DNA from: Accumulibacter sp.
Lineage (GTDB): Bacteria > Pseudomonadota > Gammaproteobacteria > Burkholderiales > Rhodocyclaceae
DNA length: 64,000 nucleotides
Assembly (NCBI RefSeq): GCF_036625195.1
Contig: NZ_JAZKUG010000001.1
Coordinates: 4,774,001-4,838,000 of the forward strand
Direction of reading: 5' to 3'
Each line of letters starts with the position of its first letter. Position 1 is the stretch's first letter. The notes beneath the pieces were generated by a model, which saw only the letters and a program-made list of their open reading frames with translations, was not told the DNA's origin and ran no database searches. Shown piece after piece: positions 9,190 through 19,800 of this stretch. The position numbers and the translations under genes are program-made.

Positions 9190-9359
9190 CCGCGGCGCCA
9201 GCTGCTGCGCCGCAGCATTCGCTCTCGGGGAGCGATTCTTCTTGCGCACGAAGCCGGTCCGGCCGAGTTGCTAACCTGGTGGCATCGTTTTCTGAATCCG
9301 GCGCGAACCCCCTCCAGCGCTCATCGAGTGCACCCTGTTCAGAGAGCGAAGGCTGGGGG

Positions 9360-10547
9360 TCATCGTCGTAATCGCATCAATTGGTCAGCGGACAGGGCGA
9401 GCAGGCCGAACATCAGGTGGGCCATCACCTTGCTGGGGCCCTTGACCCGGATGCTCCGGCCACCGAACTCATCCTTGAGGCGAGCGTTGCTCCGCTCGGC
9501 GGCGCTCCGCTCGTTGTAGCGGAGCGGTTCGGCCGGGGAGAATTCGATCTTCTCACCGCGTCGCGGGTTGTGGTCGATCAGGGGAAAGTGCCCGAGGCTC
9601 TTGCTGTGCGCGCGCAACTCGCTGCTGCAATAGGCCGCATCCATGAGGTCATAGAGGCTGGTGACGCGCTCGGCGCTGATCAACGACAGGGGGATGGCGG
9701 CGAGGCTGTCGTGCATCGAGGCGCTGGAAAGGAGCGCAGAGATGGGGACACCACAGTCGGCGGTGTCGAGATGCAGCTTGTAGCCGGTCCAACTGTTCTT
9801 GTAGCCCTGCGCATTGCACTTCGTGCCGCGATCGCACGCAGTGGGAATCTCCTGGCGCATTTGCGCCAGGCTTTGCCCGCGCTGGCGCTCGATCGGCGAG
9901 GCCTTCGCCGCCGGACGCGCATCGCCACGCCGCGGGCGGCCCCGCTTTCTCGCCGGCGCCGCCGGTGCCGGCGTGCTCGGCGTCGCGGCAGGGCTCTCTT
10001 CGGTCGCCAACAGGGTGGGCTGTGCCTTGGTGGCCCCTTTCTCTGCGCCTTTGCCTTTCCCGGCGGGGCGTTCGCGGGCCTCGATGGCTGTCCCATCGCG
10101 GCTCAGATGCCCGATCAGTTGATCGCCCAGGTGCTCCTTGATCAGGGCTTCATGGACTCGTTGGCCCAACCTCCCTGCGGCAAACTCGTCGAACGCGCGC
10201 GAGAAGGTGGCCTCGGAAGGCAAGCTCCGGTACTGCGGGAAACCACAGATGCGGCGCAAGAAACGGTCATTCATCAGGCGATCGAGCAGCCCCACCGTCG
10301 TCGTCAAGCCCAGCACCGCCTTGGCAACAAAAGCGTTCGCCAGCCACGCCCGCTCAAACGGCGGACGGCCAACACCACACCACGACACCGCCGTGAACTC
10401 CTCGATCCGCACCCACTCGAGAATGTGGATGACCCGCTCCAACTTCGGCGTCAGCGCGCCCCAGCGTGCCTCAAGTTCCGGGATCAGTTCGTGCTGCACC
10501 ACATTCCACCGGTCCAGCAGCCGGCAAGCTGTGCTATCGTTCGTCAT
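9360..10547 (-). CDS. DDE transposase (DUF772 / IS4-IS5-IS1182 superfamily), 395 aa
   Basis: This gene encodes the enzyme that cuts and rejoins the ends of the enclosing element. With the start at MTNDSTACRLL (10547), the N-terminal DUF772-like part contains the run VGRPPFERAWLANAFVAKAVL and a following FPQYRSLPSEATFSRAFDEF region. Candidate catalytic residues are Asp151 (SRDGTAIEARE), Asp303 (LMDAAYCSSE) and Glu351 (ERSAAERSNARLKDEFGG). Between the first two lies a basic, Ala/Pro-rich insert of about 60 residues (160-225) with an AT-hook-like KRGRPRRG. The gene appears complete, with no frameshift. The same frame stays open beyond the right IS end to 10835, but that part lies outside the element and is not transposase. 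A longer start at 10643, inside the IS, cannot be excluded. The exact IS family is not resolved from sequence alone. Confidence 0.85.
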   Translation of the reverse strand: MTNDSTACRLLDRWNVVQHELIPELEARWGALTPKLERVIHILEWVRIEEFTAVSWCGVGRPPFERAWLANAFVAKAVLGLTTTVGLLDRLMNDRFLRRICGFPQYRSLPSEATFSRAFDEFAAGRLGQRVHEALIKEHLGDQLIGHLSRDGTAIEARERPAGKGKGAEKGATKAQPTLLATEESPAATPSTPAPAAPARKRGRPRRGDARPAAKASPIERQRGQSLAQMRQEIPTACDRGTKCNAQGYKNSWTGYKLHLDTADCGVPISALLSSASMHDSLAAIPLSLISAERVTSLYDLMDAAYCSSELRAHSKSLGHFPLIDHNPRRGEKIEFSPAEPLRYNERSAAERSNARLKDEFGGRSIRVKGPSKVMAHLMFGLLALSADQLMRLRR

Positions 10548-10646
10548 GGCAGGCGCGATCCGGGTTTCGACGCTCCAATCATGCCAGAAATGGCCGCCTG
10601 CCACCCCATTGCCAACCGCTTGAACGGAAAAATTCGGCTGCATAGC

Positions 10647-10664
10647 GAGTTTTGCAAGAGGCTC
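10647..10664 (-). repeat. IS terminal inverted repeat, C-proximal
   Basis: Read on the minus strand this is GAGCCTCTTGCAAAACTC, identical to 9172-9189. The transposase start lies about 100 nt inside it. Confidence 0.9.
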
Positions 10665-10831
10665 AATGGTGCGAATGAAGACCCCGAAAGACCATACCGT
10701 AAGCGGTGAGCTGCGAGCACCTCTGATACAGGCTTTCCGCGACTCACCGGCGGCTTCCAAACCGGCTTTGCGGCAAACCCCGGCGATGAACTGCCCTCGA
10801 AGACCACGACACGATGGCCTGCGCGCGGCCC
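10665..10831. other. Intergenic region C-IS
   Basis: This 167-nt region lies downstream of the gene C stop. It contains a block shared with the region downstream of H (see 10683-10831). No gene is seen. Confidence 0.5.
10683..10831 (-). repeat. 3'-flank block shared with gene H (copy 1)
   Basis: The sequence after the C stop resembles that after the H stop. A segment with CATCGCCGGGG follows the stop in both. A nearly identical 20-mer, CCGAAAGACCATAyCGTAAr on the plus strand, lies about 129 nt from the stop here and 130 nt from the stop at 51936. This suggests that whole-gene duplication carried the 3' flank with it. Confidence 0.6.
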
Positions 10832-13800
10832 TCATGTGAGGACGAAGTCGAGACTGCTCAGCGTGAGGCCCGCGGCGAGGCTGGCGATCTGCACGGGGCC
10901 GGCGCCGGCGTTGCCGTTGGCGTCGTAGTAGAGCGCGCCGCTGGTGCTGTCGTAGATGAGGTAGTCGTCGGCGTCGGCGGCAGCGGTGAGGCCGGCACCG
11001 GAGCGGAACGAGGTGGCGGCCAGCGGGCCGTTCGGCAGCGAGCTGAAGATGGCGTTCTCTAGTTCGATCGTGTCGTCGAGGACGTTGAAGTCGTTGATCG
11101 TGTCGCGGTTGGTCGCGGCGTTGGGGAGCGTGTCGAAGCGGAAGATGTCGGCGCCGAGGCCGCCGCTGAGGGTGTCGTTGCCGTTGCCGCCGCTGAGGAC
11201 GTTGGCGCTGGCATCGCCGCTGAGGGTGTCGGCGTAGGCCGAGCCGACGAGGTTCTCGATGCCGGTGAGGGTGTCGCTGCCGGAGCCGCCGGTGGCGGCG
11301 CCGCTGGCGAGGCTGGCGGTGACGCCGCTGCCGCTGACGCCGTAGAGGTAGCTGGCGGTGTCGTTGCCGCCGGCACCGTCGAGGGCGTTGGCGCCGGTTC
11401 CGGCGTAGAGGAGGTTGGCGAGGGCGTTGCCGCTCAGGCTGGCGGTGCCGGTGGCGAGGATGCGGCCGTTCTCGATGTGGGCGCCGAGGGTGTAGGCGGC
11501 GAGGTAGCTGAAGACCTGGTCGATGCCGCCGGTGGTGGGATTGGCGTTGCTCTCGCTGACGCTGTCGCCGGCGTGGTCGACGTAGTAGGAGTCGTTGCCG
11601 TCGCCGCCGCTCAGGCTGTCGGCACCGGTACCGCCCCAGAGGGTGTCGTTGCCGGCACCACCGTCGAGGGTGTCGTTGCCGGCACCGCCATTGAGGAAGT
11701 CGTTGCCTTGGGCGCCGTTGAGGCGGTTGGCGTTGGCGTCGCCGGTGAGGGTGTCGTCGTAGGTGGAGCCGGTGAGGTTCTCGATTCCGGCGAGGGTGTC
11801 GCTGCCCGAGCCGCCGGTGGCTTGGGCACCGGCAAGGGCGAGGCTGACGCTGACGCCGCTGCTGGCGCCATAGAGGTAGCTGACGGTGTCGTTGCCGCCG
11901 GCGCCGTCGAGGAGGTTGTTGCCGGTGCCGGCGTCGAGGAGGTTGTCGAGGGCGTTGCCGGTGAGGTTGGCGGCGCCGGCGGTGAGGATGCGGCCGTTCT
12001 CGATGTGGGCGCCGAGGGTGTAGGCGGCGAGGTAGCTGAGGACCTGGTCGGTGCCGCCGGTTGCCGGGTTGGCATTGGTCTCGCTGACGCTGTCGCCGGC
12101 GTCGTCGAGGTAGTAGAAGTCGGAGCCGTCACCGCCGACCAGGCTGTCGGCACCGCTGCCGCCCCAGAGGCGGTCGTTGCCGGCGCCGCCGTCGAGGGTG
12201 TCGTTGCCGGCGCCACCGTTGAGGAAGTCGTTGCCTTGCGCGCCACTCAGGCGGTTGGCGTTGGCGTCGCCGGTGAGGGTGTCGTCGTAGGTGGAGCCGG
12301 TGAGGTTCTCGATGCCGGCGAGGGTGTCGCTGCCGGAGCCGCCGGTCGCCTGCGCGCCGGCAAGGGCGAGGCTGACGCTGACGCCGCTGCCGCTGACGGC
12401 GTAGAGGTAGCTGACGGTGTCGTTGCCGCCGGCGCCGTCGAGGAGGTTGGCGCCGGTGCCGGCGTCGAGGAGGTTGTCGAGGGCGTTGCCGGTGAGGTTG
12501 GCGGCGCCGGTGGCGAGGATGCGGCCGTTCTCGATGTGGGTGCCGAGGGTGTAGGCGGCGGCGTAACTGAAGACCTGGTCGGTGCCGCCGGTGGCGGGGT
12601 TGGCGTTGGTCTCGTTGACGCTGTCGCCGGCGTCATCGACGTAGTAGGAGTCGGAGCCGTCGCCACCGATCAGGCTGTCAGCGCCGCTGCCGCCCCAGAG
12701 GCGGTCGTTGCCGGCGCCGCCGTCGAGGGTGTCATCGCCGGCGTCGCCATTTAGGAAGTCGTTGCCCTCCGCACCGTCGAGACGGTTGGCGCTTCCGTCG
12801 CCGCGCAGGGTGTCGTCCCAGGTTGAGCCGCCGAGGTTCTCGATGCTGATCAGGGTGTCGCTGCCGGAGCCGCCGGTGGCCTGCGCCCCAGCGATGGCGA
12901 GGCTGACGCTGACGCCGCTGGCGGCATCGGCGTAGCTGGCGGTGTCGCTGCCCGCGCTGCCGGAAAGGGTGTCGTTGCCGGCACCACCGGCGAGTGTGTC
13001 GTTGCCGTTGCCGCCTTCGAGGCGGTTGGCGTTGCCGTCGCCGGCGAGGCTGTCGTCCTGGTTGGAGCCGATGAGGTGCTCGATCGACATGAGGGTGTCA
13101 CTGCCGGAGCCACCGGTCGCCTGCGCGCCGGCAAGGGCCAAGCTGATGCTGACGCCGCTGCTGGCGCCGTAGAGGTAGCTGACGGTGTCGTTGCCGCCGG
13201 CGCCGTCGAGGAGGTTGTGGCCGCTGCTGGCGTAGAGCAGGTTGTCGAGGGCGTTGCCGGTGAGGTTCGCTGCGCCGCTGGCAAGAATGCGGCCGTTCTC
13301 GACGTGCGCCGTGAGGGTGTAGGTGGAGAGGTAGCTGTAGACCTGGTCGATGCCGCCGGACGCGGGGTTGGCGTTGGTTTCGGTGACGTTGTCACCGGCG
13401 TGGTCGACGTAGTAGAGGTCGGAGCCGTCGCCGCCGAGCAGGCTGTCGGCACCGCTGCCGCCCCAGAGCAGGTCGTCGCCATCGCCACCCAGAATCGTGT
13501 CGGCACCGGCGCCGCCGTCCAGCACATTGTCGTCGTTGCTGCCGTACAGGGTGTTGCCAAGACTGTTGCCGGCGCCGCGCACCGCTCCCGGAAGCAACTC
13601 CAGGTTCTCGAGGTGGGCTGTCAGCGTGTAGGCGTCCAGTTGGCTGCGAACGGTGTCGCTGCCACCGATCGCCAGGTCGGCATTGGTCTCCACGACGACA
13701 TCGCCCAAGTGGTCGACGGCGTAGAGGTCGGAACCGTTGCCGCCGCTCATGCTGTCGGCGCCGGTGCCGCCAATCAGTGTGTCGTCGCCGTCGCCGCCGC

Positions 13801-16800
13801 GCAGCTGATCGTCACCGCCGTCACCTTCCAGTTGGTCGCTGCCGGAGCCACCGTCGAGGGTGTCGTTGCCGGAGCCACCAGAGACGAAGTCGTCACCGTC
13901 TTCGCCCTCGATGAGGTCGCTGCCACCCCAGCCGGCCAGGTGGTCGTTGCCTCCGCCACCGAGAATCGAGTCGTCGCCGTCGAGGCCATTCACGGCATTG
14001 TCTCTTGCGTCACCGATCACGGTGTCGTTGCCGTTGGTGGCATTGACCCCTTCGATATCAACCAGCTGGTCGAGACCGATATCGGCGCCAGAGGCGGTCC
14101 CCGCATCGAGGTCGACAACGATCGACTGGACTGCTTCCTTGAAGTAGATCGAGTCCCAGCCCTCGCCACCGTCCATCAGGTCATTGCCTGCGCCACCGTC
14201 GAGGTGGTCGTTTCCGGGGCCACCGAGCAGTGCATCGACCCCTCCCCGCCCATCAAGGATGTCGTCGCCGGCGCCGCCTTGGAGCAGGTCATCGCCATTG
14301 CCCGCGCCCAGTACGTCGTGGTCTGGCGTGCCGACCAGCCTGAGGCCGACCTCATCGTGGATCAGGAGCTGCGCGGCAGCACTGCGGCCGTTGAACACGG
14401 CGTAAGTCTGGCCGCTGTGGCTCACCGTACCGGCATTGATCCAGTCGGCTGCGTGGGACAACGCGAGCAGGTCGCCACGGTTGCCGAGCACGAGCAACTG
14501 GTGGCGTTGCTCGGGGCTGGCGCCGCCGGCCCCTCCGCCAGCCAGGTCGTAACTGCCATCAAGCCATCCGCTGGCGTTGTTGAAGTGGTTCATGCCGGCC
14601 ATGTCGAGGACGTCGCCCACGGACAGCCGCAGGGTGTTGCTGCCACTGCCCGTGAGGTCGATGCGTTCGATCGATTCGATTCGCGACTGGCTGCCGGGCG
14701 TGCTCGCGCCCGGGTTGGCGATTGCGCTGAGGTCGAAGGAGAGGCCGCTGCCGGCGAGCGCGATCGTGTCGAGACCCGTGCCGCCGTCGATGCGCGCGAG
14801 TTGGCCATCGGTGACGCCACTCGCGAGCGCCGCGAGGTTGCTGGCGTTGAGGACGAAGGTGTCGTCGCCGGCGCCGCCATAAAGCACATCCGCGCCGCCG
14901 TTGCCGGTCAGCGTGTCGTTGCCGGCGCCGGCGACCAGCGTTTCGGCCACCGAGGAGCCGTTCAGCGCGTCGGCACCGGCAGTGCCGAACTGGTCGACGG
15001 CGCTCGGGGCGAAGGCGCCGCCGGTGCTGCCGAAGATGACATAACTTCGCCCGCTTTCGATACCGGTCGGTGAGGCCGCGTGACGGGCGCCGACGATCAG
15101 GTCGGCGAGGCCGTCGCCGTTGACGTCGCCTGCGGCGGCCACACTGTAGCCGCTCCAGTCCCCCGGGGATTGCCCATTGATGACGAATCCGCCGACACCG
15201 TTGGCGATACTGGAGAGGTCTACCGAAGTGCCGTCGGTCTTGCCGAAGACGACATGGCTGCGGCCCGCGTCGGTCGCACTCGAAGGATCGGACAGCCTGG
15301 CGCCGACGAGGAGATCGGCCAGCCCATCGCCGTTGAGGTCGCCAGCCGAAGCCACGCTCGAACCGCTCTGGTCTCCTGTCGACTGGCCATGGATGACGAA
15401 GCCGCCCGTTCCGGCGGCGACTGCCGACAGTTGCACGGCGGCGGCTTCGGTCTTGCCGAAGACGACGTAGCTGCGGCCAGCATCCGCACCGCTGGCCGGG
15501 TCGGCGAGACGAGCGCTGATGAGGAGGTCCGCCAGACCATCACCATTGACGTCGCCGGCGCCGGCAACGCCGTACCCGCAAAGATCGCCCGCGCTCTCGC
15601 CATCGATCACGAAACCACCATTGCCCGCGGCGATCGCCGAGGCGTGGATGGCACTGCTGAACGTCCTGCCGAAAACGACATAGCCCCGTCCTGCATCAAG
15701 GCCACTCGCGTGGTCGCTCGAGAACGCTCCGACGATGATGTCTGCCAGTCCATCGCCGTTCACGTCGCCGGCACCGGCAACGCTGTTGCCGCTGAATTCC
15801 TGCGCGGCGGCACCTTCGAAGACGAATCCGCCCTGGCCAAGGATGACCGCATCGAGATCGACCGGAGCCGTATCGGACTTGCCGAAGACGACGTAGCTGC
15901 GGCCTGCATCCACACCACTCGCCGGGTCGCCGAGAAGCGCGCCAATGATCAGATCGGCCAGCCCGTCACCGTTGACATCCCCGACAGCGGCAATGCTGTA
16001 GCCGCTTTGATCGCCCGAGCCTTGGCCATCGATGGCAAAGCCGCCGTTCCCGGACCCAATCGCCGACAGGTCGACACGGCTGCCGTCGCTCTTGCCGAAG
16101 ACGACGTAGGTCCGCCCGGAGTCCGGTGCACCCGGACGGTCGCTGCCCATCGCGCTGACGATGAGATCGGCAAGGCCGTCGCCATTGAAGTCGCCTCCCC
16201 CGGCGACGTCGAAACCGCTGCGATCGTCGGCGCACGCACCCACGATCACGAATCCGCCACTGCCGGCGTCGATTGCCGTCAGATCGACGGCACCCTGGTC
16301 GGATTTGCCGAAGACGACGTAGCTGCGCCCGGCGGCGTTGCCCGCGGGCGGATCGCTCCACGGCGCGCCGACGATCAGGTCGGCAAACCCGTCGCCGTTG
16401 ACGTCGCCGGCCGCGGCGACGCTGCGGCCGGCATTGTCATCGGCACACTGGCCGTTGATCACGAATCCGCCAATGCCGGTGGCGATGTTGGAAAGCTCGA
16501 TCTGAGGCCGCACGGCAATCGTCCGCGCGACGCTGGTGTCGATCAGCAATTGCGCGGCGCTGCCCTGCGCGTTGTAGATGGCGTAGTCGTGGCCGGCGTG
16601 ACTGGCCGTGCCGGCAGTCGTCCATAGGCCGGCGGCGATGACGACATCGCCCGTGTCACCGTCGATGACGAGTTGGTGCCTCGGCACGCTGGCGCCGACG
16701 CCGGCCCAGCCGTTCCCGTCGTGGAACCGGTTCATGTCCGACATGTCGAGAACGTCACCGACCGAGAGCGCCAGCGTGTTGTGGCCGCTGCCCGTGAGGT

Positions 16801-19800
16801 CGATCCGTTCGATCGACTCGATTCGCGACTGGCTGCCGGGCGTGCTCGCGCCCTGGTTGGCGATCGCGGTGAGGTCGAAGGAGAGGCCGCTGCCGGCGAG
16901 CGCGATCGTATCGAGACCCGTGCCGCCGTCGATGCGCGCGAGTTGGCCATCGGTGACGCCACTCGCGAGCGCCGCGAGGTTGCTGGCGTTGAGGACGAAG
17001 CTATCGTCGCCGGCGCCGCCATAAAGCACATCCGCGCCGCCGTTGCCGGTCAGCGTGTCGTTGCCGGCCCCCGCGACGAGCGTTTCGGCCACCGGTGAGC
17101 CGTTCAGCGCGTCGGCACCGGCAGTGCCGAACTGGTCGACGGCGCTCGGGGCGAAGGAGCCCGTGGTGCTGCCGAAGATGACGTAGCTGCGGCCAGCGTC
17201 AGTGCCGCTGGCGGGGTCGCTGGCTTTCGCCCCAACGATCAGGTCCGCCAAGCCATCGCCGTTGATGTCGCCGGCACCCGCAGCACTGAAGCCGCTGCGA
17301 TCGTCGGGTTGCTGCCCGTTGATGGCAAAGCCACCGCTGCCATTGGCGATTGCCGAGAGGTCGATGGCGCTACCATCAGTCTTGCCGAAGACGACATAGC
17401 TGCGCCCGGAATTGCCGCCCGCAGCGGCATCGCCAAAAGGCGCCCCGATGAGCAGGTCGGCAAGGCCGTCGCCGTTGAGGTCGCCAATACCCGCAACGCT
17501 GACGCCGCTATAGTCGTTCGCGCTTTGTCCGTTGATCACGAAGCCACCGCTACCCTGCGCGACCGCCGACAGGTCGACAGAACCGGTGCCTGTCTTGCCG
17601 AAGACAACATAGCTGCGCCCGGCCCAGTCGCCGGCAGCCGGGTCGCCGTTGGGCGCGCCGACCACCACATCGGCCAACCCGTCGCCGTTGACGTCGCCGG
17701 CGGCAGACACGCTCTGGCCACTCCAGTCACCACCGCTCTGACCGTTGATGGCGAAGCCTCCTGTGCCATCGGCGATCGCCGAAAGGTCGATCGTGCCGCT
17801 GCTGGTCTTGCCAAGAACGATGTAACTGCGCCCGCTGTCACCGCCCGTCGCCGAGTGGTCACCAAGGAACGCGCCGACGATGAGATCGGCCAGGCCGTCA
17901 CCATTGACGTCGCCCGCGCCTGACACGCTGGCGCCACTGAAGTCGAGCACTGCCTGTCCATTGATCAGAAAGCCACCGTTGCCTCCTTCGATCGCATCGA
18001 GTTCGACGGCAAACCCGGTGGTCTTGCCGAAGACGATGTAGCTGCGCCCGGCATCTGGAGCGCCAGCAGGGTCACCGTGGTGTGCACCGACGATCAGATC
18101 GGCCAACCCGTCGCCGTTGACATCCCCAGCTCCAGCGACGCTGCGGCCGCTCTGGTCATCTGCACTTTGTCCATTGATGACGAAACCGCCATTGCCACCG
18201 GCAATTGCTGAAAGGTCGATCGCGCCACCATCCGTCTTGCCGAAAACGACGTAGCTGCGCCCGGCACTTGCGCCACCAGGAGGGTCGCTCCGATATGCGC
18301 CGACAACGAGATCGGCCAGACCGTCGCCGTTGACGTCGCCAGCAGCGCCGACGCTGAAACCGCTGCGATCGTAGAGACTCTGGCCGTTCACCGCGAAGCC
18401 GCCACTGCCAGCAGCAACGGCCTTGAGGTTGATGGCACCCGTGCCGGTGTGGCCGAAGACGACATAGCTTCGACCAGAAGGACCCATCCACGGTGCGCCG
18501 ACGATCACATCATCGAGCCCGTCGCCGTTGACGTCGCCGGCGCCAGACACGCTGTGACCGCTGTAGTCAAGCGGAAATTCGCCATCGATGACGAAACCGC
18601 CGTCGCCCGCGGCGATGTCGGAGAGCTCGATTGGTGGTCGGAAGTTCACCGAGAGGACATTGGGTGTCGGGTCGAGGTCGGCGCCGCCGTTGGCGGTACC
18701 GCCGTCGTCCTGCAGTTGGAAGGTGAAACTCGTGTGGCCGCTGCCACCGTCGTTGCCAACAGGGCTAAAGACGAACTGGCCGGCGGTGAGGTCGGTGACC
18801 GCGATCGACTGGCCGGCAGTGACGGGAACACCGGCGAGCGTCAGGCTGCCGGCGCCGGGCAGCGTGCTGATGCGCACGGCCTGGAGCCCGTTGGCAGGGG
18901 TGTCGGCTGCGTCGCTGAAACCGAAGTCGGCCGCGGAGAAGATGCAGGTGTTGTCTTCGCGCGTGCTGACGGTCTTGTCGGTGCCCGACGGGGCGTCGTT
19001 GACCGGCGCCACGTCGATCGTGATGAGGTTCGGTGTCGGGTCGAGGTCGGCGCCGCCGTGGGCGGTGCCGCCGTCGTCCTGGACCTGGAAGGTGAAGCTG
19101 GCGTAAGCGTTGCCGCTGGCGTCGGCGGCCGGGGTGAAGGCGAGCTGGCCGGCGGCGAGGTCGGCGAGCGCGATCGACTGGCCGGCGGTGACAGCTACAC
19201 CCGAGACGGTCAGGCTGCCGGCAGCTGGCAGCGTTGCGATGCGGATGGCGAGCAGGCCGTCGGGCGGAAGGTCGCTGGGATCGGTGAGCGGGAAGTCCGC
19301 GACGCCGAAGGTGTAAGCGGCGTCTTCGGCGACGAGCACGATGCGGTCGCTGCCGGACGGGGCGGAGTGGAAAGAGTCGCTGAAGATATCCGCTGAATAA
19401 GTGTCAGCGGTGAACGGATTGGCCAGGCTCACAACGTTGTCCAGATGGCTGACGACGTGCGGGCTGTCGCCGCCCCCCGAGGGGTCACCCCAAGCAACAA
19501 TCGAGCCGTCTGTACGCAGCGCGGCAAAGGCACGGTTTGTCGAAAAGACGTGCGCGACGCCGATCACTCCGTCGAGCTGCCCGGCAACGACGCCGCTGTC
19601 GCCCCCGAAGCCGGGATCGCCCCAGCTGATGACCGAGCCGTCGGCCCGCAGTGCGGCAAAGGCGCCATCGGTGGACAACACCTGGCGGACGTCGATACTC
19701 CCGTCGAGCTGCGGCGCAACCCCGCTGCTGTCGCCGCCGGACGAGGACGAACCCCAAGTGACGACGGATCCGTCGGCGCGCAGCGCGGCGAAGGCGCTGT

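Larger units (their letters stand above)
9172..10664 (-). mobile_element. Insertion sequence (1493 bp) with perfect 18-bp terminal inverted repeats
   Basis: The two ends are GAGCCTCTTGCAAAACTC at 9172-9189 and its exact reverse complement at 10647-10664. They enclose one intact DDE transposase gene on the minus strand, and about 170 nt of non-coding sequence lies between the transposase stop and the left end. No target-site duplication is obvious from the flanks (..TTACTAAG and AATGGTGC..), so the insertion may be old or flank-rearranged. It separates C from B and ends about 23 bp before the B start. Confidence 0.88.

Noticed and set aside
9140..10680. Target-site duplication of the IS
   Set aside because: The bases flanking the two terminal repeats (..TACTAAG and AATGGTG..) do not form a convincing direct repeat.
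9381..10709. Plus-strand frame of 442 codons across the IS
   Set aside because: It is antisense to a complete transposase and crosses the IS boundary at 10664.
10548..10835. N-terminal extension of the transposase to 10835
   Set aside because: The extension crosses the terminal inverted repeat and leaves the element.
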